From contig NZ_CP165647.1 of NCBI RefSeq assembly GCF_041199985.1, positions 1,302,001 through 1,366,000 on the forward strand: 64,000 nt of DNA. The letters are read 5' to 3'. The DNA is from Leptotrichia sp. HSP-536. Its GTDB lineage: Bacteria > Fusobacteriota > Fusobacteriia > Fusobacteriales > Leptotrichiaceae. The notes beneath the pieces are model-generated. The model was not told where the DNA came from. It did not search any database and worked only from the letters and a program-made list of their open reading frames with translations. Made by a program: the position numbers and the translations under genes. Shown in pieces: positions 7,807-14,902 of the stretch. Position 1 is the stretch's first letter; every line of letters begins with the position of its first letter.

Positions 7807-9840
7807 ATGGCGAAGATACTTATAGCGGGCTTGGGAAAAGGAATGATAGATATCCGTAGTAATGAAAGAGATTATAGAAAAGCGAATTATAGAATAAAAA
7901 ACGAAGATTTGAAAACGTATAAAATATATAAAGATGAGTATTTCGTTACATCAGTTTTGGAAAAACATTATGAGATTGACAAGACTATATATATTGGAAC
8001 GGCAGGATCTATGTGGGATAAACTGTATGTGCATTATTGTGAAAAAAATAAAATAACAATAGATGAGGAATACAAAAAGGAATTAAGAAACATTACAGAA
8101 AAAGCTAATAAAAATACAGAAGTAAATTTAATAGATGCAGGCAAGTTTAACAGCAAATTTTCAAATGTGGAAATTATTGTAACTAAATATGGAATGGATG
8201 CAGATGAAATTTTTGAAAATTTTTCAGGAATTATGAAGATAATAAATTCTTTAAATATAAATGATGAAATTTATTTGGATATAACACATTCTTTTAGATC
8301 AAATGCGATGTGGATGTTTTTGGTAATGAATTATATTACAGATGTTATTGATAAAAATATTAAGATAAAAACAATAACTTATGGTATGTTAGAAGAAATG
8401 GATGATGATACAGATGATGAGGGAAATTTAATAAAAGTGGCATCAGTAATAAATTTGAAACCTTTTTATGATCTGATGAAATGGATTAAAGGAGCGAATG
8501 CTTTTAAGGAATATGGAAATAGTTATGAATTTTTGGATATGCTTACTAATGAAGAGCTGAAAAATAGCATGGAAGAATTTTCAAATTCTATGAATATGAA
8601 TTACATTGGGAATATAAAGGAAAACATTGAAAAAATTAATAAAATAGAAAAAATTATAAAGACTTTGGATGGACCTGCTAAGTTGCTATTACCAGATATT
8701 TTAGAAAGATTTGCAGAAAATTTTGGGAAAGAACAAAATACATTTGAAATGTTATTGAATTTAGCAGAATGGCATTATAATCAAAAAAGGTATTCAATGA
8801 GTTTTGTAAATATTGTTGAAGCAATTTATACTTTCGCAGGAAAAATTTTAGGAATTGAGGATATAAATAAAGGTAAGGATAAATTGAGAGAATGGATAAA
8901 TGGAATAAATGAAGAAAATAGAGTAGATTACAAAAAATTATCAGAGAAAGAAATAGAAAATAGAATAGAATTGAGCAAGATTTTTGAAAACTTTAGAATT
9001 ATTAGAAATAACATATCACATACATTGGAAAATAAGGCGGAAATGCAAGATATTATTTCAAAAATTCCAAAAAATATACAAAAATTGAGAGAAATATTTA
9101 AAATGGAGTATTCAAATGAGATTTTACAATCTAAAAATCTTCAATCACAATCAACATACACTTATTTAGAAAAACTAGCCGAAGAAGGAAAATTTATAGA
9201 AATTGGAAGAATAATATCTAATGGTATATATGATTTTTTATTTAAAGAACTTAATGTACAAAAATCAGGAGAAAATAAAAATATTGTAAAAAATTGGTTA
9301 GATAATAAAAAGGAAAATTTTGAACAGAAATCCAAAAAAGAACAATTATATGAATTAATGAAATTTTTTCTGGAAATAAAAAATAATAAAAGAAATATTA
9401 CAGAAAACGAAATGATAAAAAAAATAACACATTTGCGAAAAATACTAATGAATAAAGTATTTGTAGAATCTTTTAAAAATATAAATTTGTCAAATAAAGA
9501 AAATAGAAAAGTTTTAATATTTAAGGATGTAGTAAATGAAAATGAAAAAAAAGAATTAATAAAAAAATTTAAAATCAAAAGAATAAGTAAGTTAAGTGCT
9601 GAAGTTGCAAAAGACTGGCAAAATCTTGAAAATGACAGTAAGAAAGAAAAAAATATTAAAAGGTTTAAAGAAATAATAGAAAAAAACATTGTTTCTGGCG
9701 ATATTCTCTTAATAAATGGAGAAATAGGAATAACTTTTAAAATAGTAAACTGGGCAAAAGAAAAAGGAATAATCGCAATTTATGGATTAAAAAAAGAGAA
9801 AGATAATTTTCTGACAAAAACAGAATTTAGAGAGTACTAG
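7807..9840 (+). CDS. CARF-HEPN ribonuclease (Csx1/Csx2 type) fused to a Csx20-like domain
   Basis: 677 residues. Residues 1 to about 230 form a CARF domain of the TIGR02221 type (start ILIAGLGKG, signature LDITHSFRS with Asp158). A HEPN domain follows with the catalytic R-x4-H motif RNNISH (Arg400 to His405). Such proteins bind cyclic oligoadenylate made by Cas10 and then cut RNA. Typical members end near 430-450 residues; this one has a linker region and then residues about 566-677 that align with the free-standing Csx20 at 14422 (matching TENEKKEL-like, GDILLINGEIGIT and IYG stretches). The fused copy lacks several Csx20 residues (SHQLT, TER). Own promoter with 17-bp spacing upstream. Confidence 0.85.
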   Translation: MAKILIAGLGKGMIDIRSNERDYRKANYRIKNEDLKTYKIYKDEYFVTSVLEKHYEIDKTIYIGTAGSMWDKLYVHYCEKNKITIDEEYKKELRNITEKANKNTEVNLIDAGKFNSKFSNVEIIVTKYGMDADEIFENFSGIMKIINSLNINDEIYLDITHSFRSNAMWMFLVMNYITDVIDKNIKIKTITYGMLEEMDDDTDDEGNLIKVASVINLKPFYDLMKWIKGANAFKEYGNSYEFLDMLTNEELKNSMEEFSNSMNMNYIGNIKENIEKINKIEKIIKTLDGPAKLLLPDILERFAENFGKEQNTFEMLLNLAEWHYNQKRYSMSFVNIVEAIYTFAGKILGIEDINKGKDKLREWINGINEENRVDYKKLSEKEIENRIELSKIFENFRIIRNNISHTLENKAEMQDIISKIPKNIQKLREIFKMEYSNEILQSKNLQSQSTYTYLEKLAEEGKFIEIGRIISNGIYDFLFKELNVQKSGENKNIVKNWLDNKKENFEQKSKKEQLYELMKFFLEIKNNKRNITENEMIKKITHLRKILMNKVFVESFKNINLSNKENRKVLIFKDVVNENEKKELIKKFKIKRISKLSAEVAKDWQNLENDSKKEKNIKRFKEIIEKNIVSGDILLINGEIGITFKIVNWAKEKGIIAIYGLKKEKDNFLTKTEFREY

Positions 9841-10010
9841 ATTGTTAGAAAAATTGAAAAATATCAAATTTTAAATATATACTTAAACCTAGTTAAAATT
9901 AAGCTACTAAAAATTATATAAATTTAGGGTTTGAGTAAATAGTCATAACTTTTTAGTTCAGTTTTAAAGCAGTTTTGCTATACAATAAAATAAAAAAATA
10001 TTAAAAATTT

Positions 10011-10040
10011 AATCACAGTTATTTAGCTGTGATTTTTTTT
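10011..10040 (+). terminator. Terminator
   Basis: Stem AATCACAG / CTGTGATT with a short loop followed by eight T residues. It ends transcription after the csx1-csx20 fusion gene. The 290 bp around it (9841-10143) contain no other ORF. Confidence 0.8.
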
Positions 10041-10143
10041 GAGAAAAAAATAGGTTAATAACGAAAAAAAGTAAGTTGGAGGAAAAGTATATAATGATTT
10101 TGTAAATAAGAAGGGCAAAATTAAATTATAGGAGTTGAATGTC

Positions 10144-10596
10144 GTGTTAAGCAAAGATTTAATTTTGAAAAAAAGAGAATATTTGGATTCAATTGCTGAG
10201 AGTATTAAAAAAAATAGAAGAATAGATTCTGAAGTTTATCTTGCAAAAATAACAAAAGAGCACTTTGAAAAAGATTTTTTCAGAATATTTAATTATGTTA
10301 GAAACTTGCTGGAAGAAGATATTGAGAAGATTTATTTAGAAAAAGACTTATATTGGGAAAGACAGGAGACATTTACATTAAAGTTTAAAAATAGCAAGAA
10401 TAAAAATTATATAGCTTTTTGCTTTAGTTTGAAGGGAATATATTTTAAATATGAAGAAAGTAAAAGTTTAAAAAATGGATATGAATTTTCTATTACTGAA
10501 GATGATATAGATGAAAAGTTTTTTTGTGAAATTGTTGACTTGTATCAAAGATTGGAAGTTCTGTTTACTTGTAGAGAATCATTAAAGATAACGTAA
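10144..10596 (+). CDS. Hypothetical protein in defence island
   Basis: 150 residues from GTG 10144, preferred because AGGAG lies nine bases upstream; an in-frame TTG at 10135 abuts that RBS and is too close. Soluble, charged, predicted alternating helices and strands (for example TFTLKFKNSKNKN, then a strand-rich stretch). No hydrophobic segment or known motif seen. It lies between the fusion nuclease and the truncated GTPase remnant. Not recognised. Confidence 0.6.
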   Translation: MLSKDLILKKREYLDSIAESIKKNRRIDSEVYLAKITKEHFEKDFFRIFNYVRNLLEEDIEKIYLEKDLYWERQETFTLKFKNSKNKNYIAFCFSLKGIYFKYEESKSLKNGYEFSITEDDIDEKFFCEIVDLYQRLEVLFTCRESLKIT

Positions 10597-10638
10597 TAAA
10601 AAAATTAAAAATTATAAAGAATGTTTGAAGGATTAAAA

Positions 10639-11249
10639 AATAGGATATTAGTGGCAATAAATCAGGTGGATGTAGCGATGAAGGGTAAGTATTAGAATGA
10701 AGAAGAAAATAAGCCTGAAAATATTTTAAAAGAATTTTTGGACAAAAAAGTGACATCAGTAAAAAGAAGAATAAAAGAAGCGACAGGAATAGAGATAGAA
10801 CCAATTTATTACAGTGCAGGATATAAGGAAGAAGGAGAATTACAACAAAAACCATATAACTTATCAAAATTATTATACTATATATTGCAATATACACCAG
10901 GAGAAAAAAGAATAATTTATGTACAAAATTTGAACAAGGAAGAAGTAATGTGGAAAGATAGTGATGATTTGAAGAATTATAGAAAAGACATTTTAGAAAG
11001 TGTTTTTGGAGCAACGGTTGAGGTATTGACAGAAGGTATGTCGAATGTAATGGAAGGAGTATCAGATGGAATGCAGGAAGGAAGTGATACAGGAGCAGAT
11101 ATAGGTGGAACAATTGGCGGAATATTTGGTGAAGCTGGAGAATCAATAGAGCAGTAGGTTCGGTAATAGGTGGAGCAGTTGGTGGAGTTGTAGGTGCAGC
11201 GAAAGGTGTATGTGATGCAATTGGAAGTTTTTTTGGAGGATGGGTTTAG
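10639..11249 (+). pseudogene. Truncated P-loop GTPase remnant
   Basis: Homologous by eye to the C-terminal two thirds of the GTPase at 12904. It starts at the G4 region (NRILVAINQVDVAMKGKY) and lacks the P-loop and DTPG parts. A TAG at 10696-10698 replaces the Trp codon of the KYW found in the intact copy. The frame then runs open from 10738 to the TAG at 11155-11157 with the same SVKRRIKEATGI and PIYYSAG segments. After that, a one-base shift gives a glycine-rich hydrophobic tail (AVGSVIGGAVGGVVG, then SFFGGWV) ending at 11249. So it has an N-terminal deletion, a nonsense codon and a late frameshift. Confidence 0.8.
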
Positions 11250-11347
11250 ATAAGCGTAATTTAAAAAAATAGGACATTTTTTGGAGAAGTAAGATAGATA
11301 TAAATGTTACAATAATAATGAAAAAAATACATAATCGGAGGTATAAA

Positions 11348-11809
11348 ATGAAAGTAAAAATTGCATCAATTCAAAAAAATAGATATGAAGATGGGCCAGG
11401 AATTAGATTAACAGTATTTTTTCAAGGCTGTAATGTGAAATGTAAAGGTTGCCATAATAGTGGAATCCAAGACATCCGAACAGGTAGGGAATATGAAGTA
11501 AAAAAATTGTGTGATGAAATAATGTCTTATAATTTGCCAGTAAAAAAAATTACTATTTCAGGTGGAGAACCTTTAATGCAAAAGGAAGCCTTGGAAGAAT
11601 TTATTAATGAAATGCATGAAAAAGATTTTGAAATAGCACTTTATACCTCCTATGATTTTAAAGATGTCTCAAGAAATATTTTGAAAAAATTAAAGTATTT
11701 AAAAGTTGGAAAATATATGCATGAATTGAGAATACAAGGAAAATTTTTCGGATCAAGCAATCAAAAATTTTATTCATTGAAAAATGGGGAAATTGTAAAT
11801 GAAAATTAG
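11348..11809 (+). CDS. nrdG: NrdG-like radical SAM activase (class III RNR)
   Basis: 153 residues from ATG 11348, with GGAGG upstream. The radical SAM cluster motif reads CNVKCKGC (C-x3-C-x2-C), followed by the SAM-binding SGGEP motif (ISGGEPL). This fits NrdG, which installs the glycyl radical in anaerobic ribonucleotide reductase NrdD. It has no nrdD next to it: neighbours are GTPase genes. A second, broken copy with a nearly identical start region is at 19343 beside an nrdD-like gene, so this gene is likely one product of a duplication inside the island. Confidence 0.85.
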   Translation: MKVKIASIQKNRYEDGPGIRLTVFFQGCNVKCKGCHNSGIQDIRTGREYEVKKLCDEIMSYNLPVKKITISGGEPLMQKEALEEFINEMHEKDFEIALYTSYDFKDVSRNILKKLKYLKVGKYMHELRIQGKFFGSSNQKFYSLKNGEIVNEN

Positions 11810-11929
11810 TGAAGCAAGTGTATATTAAATATAATGTATGAAGTATTAAAATAAGTTATTTGTAGAAGAAGAAAAAGATATAATATTTTTGTAAATAAGA
11901 AAGAGAATAAAAATGGAGTGTGATAGTTT

Positions 11930-12622
11930 ATGACAAATTTTAGAGATTATAGAAAAATGGATATAGAAAAAAAATTAGAAAAAGCAAGATTTATGCCTTT
12001 GGATGTAATGGTGACAGGAGTAACAGGAGCAGGAAAATCAACAACATTAAATACAATTTTTAGAAAAAATGTGGCAATAGTTGGTAACGGAGTAGATCCA
12101 GAAACAATGAGTCTGGAATTTTATTCATTAAATGATGTATTTAGATTGTGGGATACTCCAGGATTGGGAGATGGTGTTAAGAACGATGAAATTCATAAAA
12201 GAAAATTGGTAAATTTATTATATAAAACTTATTCATTGGATGGAAATGTCTATGGCTGGGTAGATTTGGCAATTGTAGTACTGGAAGGATTAAATAGGGA
12301 TATGGGAAGTACATATACATTATTAAATGAAGTGATAGTTCCAAATATACAGGCAGATAGGATATTAGTGGTAATTAATCAGGCGGATATGGCAATGAAA
12401 GGCAGACACTGGAATAAAGAAACAAATGAACCAGATGAAATATTAATAGAATTTTTGGAAAAACAAGCGAGTTCAATACAAAACAGAGTAAAAGAAGCAA
12501 CAGGAGTAACAATAAGGAAACCAGTATATTATTCAGCAGAATATAGTTACAACGTAGAAAAATTACTAGATTTTATAATAGATAATATAATTTTGGAAAG
12601 AAGGCAGTTAATAGGAGCATAA
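11930..12622 (+). CDS. P-loop GTPase (Era/IRG-like), short form
   Basis: 230 residues. G1 P-loop GVTGAGKST, G3 WDTPGLGDG, G4 NQAD are all clear. The fold resembles translation-factor-related small GTPases of the MMR_HSR1 type. Compared with the neighbour at 12904 it ends just after the YYSAE segment and lacks the glycine-rich hydrophobic tail. It is the middle member of three related GTPase genes in 3.3 kb. Role unknown; together with the glycine-rich and EcsC proteins in the island it may act at a membrane, which is inference. Confidence 0.85.
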   Translation: MTNFRDYRKMDIEKKLEKARFMPLDVMVTGVTGAGKSTTLNTIFRKNVAIVGNGVDPETMSLEFYSLNDVFRLWDTPGLGDGVKNDEIHKRKLVNLLYKTYSLDGNVYGWVDLAIVVLEGLNRDMGSTYTLLNEVIVPNIQADRILVVINQADMAMKGRHWNKETNEPDEILIEFLEKQASSIQNRVKEATGVTIRKPVYYSAEYSYNVEKLLDFIIDNIILERRQLIGA

Positions 12623-12712
12623 TTTTAAAATAGGTTGTAGGAATAAAAAATAAGTTATAAAAAAATGTAATAATAGATTATGATAAAAAATTAATTTCTG
12701 GAGGGATGGAAT

Positions 12713-12817
12713 ATGAAAAGATTAATTAAAGAAAAAGTGATGAAATATTATGAAGTAAAAATAAAAAGAAGTAAACAAATTTTAGGGAATAAATTAATGT
12801 GTTCAAGTAAAAAATAG
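12713..12817 (+). CDS. Small basic protein
   Basis: 34 residues, ATG 12713 with a strong GGAGGG RBS. The sequence is Lys-rich with a single Cys near the end (LMCSSKK). It lies between two GTPase genes. No family recognised. The RBS is the main support, and it could be a leader peptide or a remnant. Confidence 0.35.
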   Translation: MKRLIKEKVMKYYEVKIKRSKQILGNKLMCSSKK

Positions 12818-12903
12818 AAAATAAGTTAAATTTTTGAAAAATAAATTATATTTGAAATGTTATAATAATAAAAAATATGAATAAGAGAAAGAAGATATAA
12901 ATT

Positions 12904-13800
12904 ATGAGAAAAAATATATTTAAGGAAATTGAAAAAAATGTTATGCGTGAAAATATGGATGAGAAAACAAGACAAAAATTGTTAGGGAATTTGTTGAGAA
13001 TAAAGAATCAAAGAATTAATTTGATGATAACAGGTGCAACAGGAGTAGGAAAAAGCAGTACAATTAATGCGTTATTTGGTAAGGAAGTAGCGAAAGTAGG
13101 AACAAGTGCAGATCCAGAAACGACGGAAATTGATAAATATGAGTTGGATAATTTAGTAATATGGGATACTCCAGGATTAGGTGATGGAAAAGAAGCAGAT
13201 AACAAACATAGTAAAAGAATAATTGACAAACTTTATGAAAAAGATGAAAATGATAATTTGTTAATTGATTTGGTTTTGGTAATTTTGGATGGAAGTAGCA
13301 GGGATTTGGGAACATCGTACGAATTAATAAATAATGTAATAATATCGAATTTAGGGGGAAATAAGGAAAATAGGATATTGGTTGCGATAAATCAGGCGGA
13401 TGTAGCGATGAAAGGTAAATATTGGAATACGGAAGAAAACAGACCTGAAAAGAAATTGCAAGAATTTTTGGAAAATAAACTAATATCAGTAAAAAGAAGG
13501 ATAAAAGAAGCAACAGGAATAGACACAGAGCCAATTTACTACAGTGCTGGAGAAAAAGAAGAAGGATATATACAACAAAAAACATACAATTTATCAAAAT
13601 TATTATACTACATATTACAACGCACACCAGAAGAAAAGAGATTAGTTTATGCTCAAAATATGAATAAGGAAGAAATTATGTGGAAAGATAATGATGATTT
13701 ACAAGATTACAGAGCGGAAGTTTTAGAGAAATTTGTGGAATCAGTAACAAAAGGAATGGCAATAGGTGGAACAATAGGTCAAGCAATAGGAAGTTTATAG
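12904..13800 (+). CDS. P-loop GTPase with glycine-rich C-terminal tail
   Basis: 298 residues. N-terminal helical extension (residues 1-35), G1 GATGVGKSS, G3 WDTPGLGDG, G4 NQAD, then SVKRRIKEATGI and IYYSAG, which matches the G5 region. The C-terminal 12 residues are glycine/isoleucine rich (AIGGTIGQAIGS) and stop at TAG 13798-13800. In another frame the sequence continues as a further glycine-rich hydrophobic stretch to 13910. The tail resembles a glycine zipper that inserts in or touches membranes. Same family as 11930 and the remnant at 10639. Confidence 0.85.
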   Translation: MRKNIFKEIEKNVMRENMDEKTRQKLLGNLLRIKNQRINLMITGATGVGKSSTINALFGKEVAKVGTSADPETTEIDKYELDNLVIWDTPGLGDGKEADNKHSKRIIDKLYEKDENDNLLIDLVLVILDGSSRDLGTSYELINNVIISNLGGNKENRILVAINQADVAMKGKYWNTEENRPEKKLQEFLENKLISVKRRIKEATGIDTEPIYYSAGEKEEGYIQQKTYNLSKLLYYILQRTPEEKRLVYAQNMNKEEIMWKDNDDLQDYRAEVLEKFVESVTKGMAIGGTIGQAIGSL

Positions 13801-13910
13801 TAGGATTAAGTTCAGTTGGAAGAGTAATAGGTAAAGTAGATGGAGCAATAGTTGGAGTAGGAGAAAATATAATTAGTGGAGTTGTTGATTTTTTTGGAGG
13901 AATATTTTAG
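13791..13910 (+). other. Out-of-frame glycine-rich tail of the GTPase
   Basis: A continuation in a shifted frame reading KFIVGLSSVGRVIGK and later SGVVDFFGGIF before TAG at 13908-13910. The remnant GTPase at 10639 has the same kind of tail (SFFGGWV at its end), also out of frame. Both copies therefore lost, or conditionally access, the same tail by a frameshift in a glycine-rich region. Confidence 0.5.
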
Positions 13911-14023
13911 AAGATAAATAGAGGGTTTGGGTGGGCGGGAATAAAAAGTTGGTGAAAAAATTACATAAATAAGTTATCAAATTATTATATAATGAATCTA
14001 AAATAAAAAAGGAGGTGATAAAA

Positions 14024-14245
14024 ATGACAGGAATTGAAGAAGCAGTAGGAACAGCGGTAGTGGTAACAGCAGGAGTGGTAGCAGTGGCAGAAGGTATAAA
14101 TCAGACAGTAAAATTGATGAACGAAACAGTTAATACCGCAGATGATATGTTTACAACAATGGGAAATATGGCAGAAGATTTTGGTAGCAGCGTAAATGAT
14201 TTTTGTAATGAAGTATCAAGTTTTTTTGACAGTTTTAGTTGGTAG
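14024..14245 (+). CDS. Small Ala/Val/Gly-rich membrane-active-like protein
   Basis: 73 residues from ATG 14024, eight bases after AAGGAGG. Residues about 5-25 form one hydrophobic segment rich in Val, Ala and Gly (AVGTAVVVTAGVVAVAEG). The rest is polar and ends in SSFFDSFSW, similar to the SFFGG ending of the out-of-frame GTPase tails. It may supply the membrane-anchoring tail in trans; that is inference. It follows the GTPase cluster and precedes csx20. Confidence 0.6.
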   Translation: MTGIEEAVGTAVVVTAGVVAVAEGINQTVKLMNETVNTADDMFTTMGNMAEDFGSSVNDFCNEVSSFFDSFSW

Positions 14246-14262
14246 TTTTTAGAAAATGTGGT

Positions 14263-14312
14263 AATTCTGCTTTAAAGGAGGAGTAATATTTTTCTAAATT
14301 TAAAGTAGAATT
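14263..14312 (+). repeat. Long hairpin with GGAGGAG in the loop
   Basis: Two 14-base arms, AATTCTGCTTTAAA at 14263-14276 and TTTAAAGTAGAATT at 14299-14312. They pair at all positions except one G-T wobble and enclose a 22-base loop that begins GGAGGAG. No T-run follows, so it is not a standard terminator. The right arm plus TGCTATA is echoed near 9963-9980 upstream of the gene at 10144. Confidence 0.55.
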
Positions 14313-14354
14313 GCTATAATCTGAAAAATATATATAACTTTGACAAGAAAAGAA

Positions 14355-14382
14355 TTGATTTTTAAAATTAATAAGGTAAAAT
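14355..14382 (+). promoter_or_regulatory. Candidate promoter of csx20
   Basis: TTGATT (14355-14360), 16-bp spacer, TAAAAT (14377-14382), 39 bp before the csx20 start. Moderate match only. Confidence 0.35.
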
Positions 14383-14421
14383 GATAGAGAAATAAAAATT
14401 TAGTATGAAGAGGAGAATTTA

Positions 14422-14814
14422 ATGAAAAAAAAAGAAAAAAAGGTACTATTAGTATTTTCGCATCAATTAACAGAGAATCAGAAAAAAGAATTGGTTGAAG
14501 AATACAAAGTAAAAGAAATTAAAAATTTACCTGAAGAATTACAGAATATGTGGTCAAATGTATCAATAAAGAAAAATTATAGAGAAAATTTGGAAAAAAT
14601 AAAAAAATTTATTAAAGAAAATTTTAACAAAGATGATATAATTTTAATTCAAGGTAACTGGGGATATACATATAATCTTGTAAAATGGTCAATAGAAAAT
14701 GAATTAATTCCTGTATATAGTTATACTGAAAGAAATGTTGAAGAAATAAAAGAAGGTGAAATTGTAAAAAAGATAAGTTATTTTGAGCATGTAAAGTTTA
14801 TAAAATATGAATAG
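14422..14814 (+). CDS. csx20: Csx20 family CRISPR-associated protein
   Basis: 130 residues, RBS AGGAGA. It shows the family pattern I know for Csx20: LLVFSHQLTENQ at the N terminus, LPEELQNMW, then LIQGNWGYTYNLV, IPVYSYTER and a C-terminal FEHVKFIKY. These small proteins occur only beside type III CRISPR loci and have been proposed to degrade or bind cyclic oligoadenylate and so turn the response off; I cannot check that here. All the conserved polar residues are present, unlike the fused domain at the end of the 7807 gene. It stands directly before the double CARF-HEPN gene. Confidence 0.8.
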   Translation: MKKKEKKVLLVFSHQLTENQKKELVEEYKVKEIKNLPEELQNMWSNVSIKKNYRENLEKIKKFIKENFNKDDIILIQGNWGYTYNLVKWSIENELIPVYSYTERNVEEIKEGEIVKKISYFEHVKFIKYE

Positions 14815-14902
14815 GATTAAGCTAACTGATAAAAAATGGATGCTTACGACAACAAAATATGCACTTTGAATGAAATTTAATTTTACAGAAAGAAGGTCCA
14901 AA

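Noticed and set aside
9162..9689. Minus-strand 175-residue hydrophobic ORF
   Set aside because: Shadow of the fusion nuclease gene; Phe/Leu/Ser bias is what antisense of AT-rich coding DNA gives.
10565..11146. Minus-strand 193-residue Leu/Phe-rich ORF
   Set aside because: Composition is that of the antisense of a Lys/Glu-rich gene; it overlaps the GTPase remnant and has no RBS.
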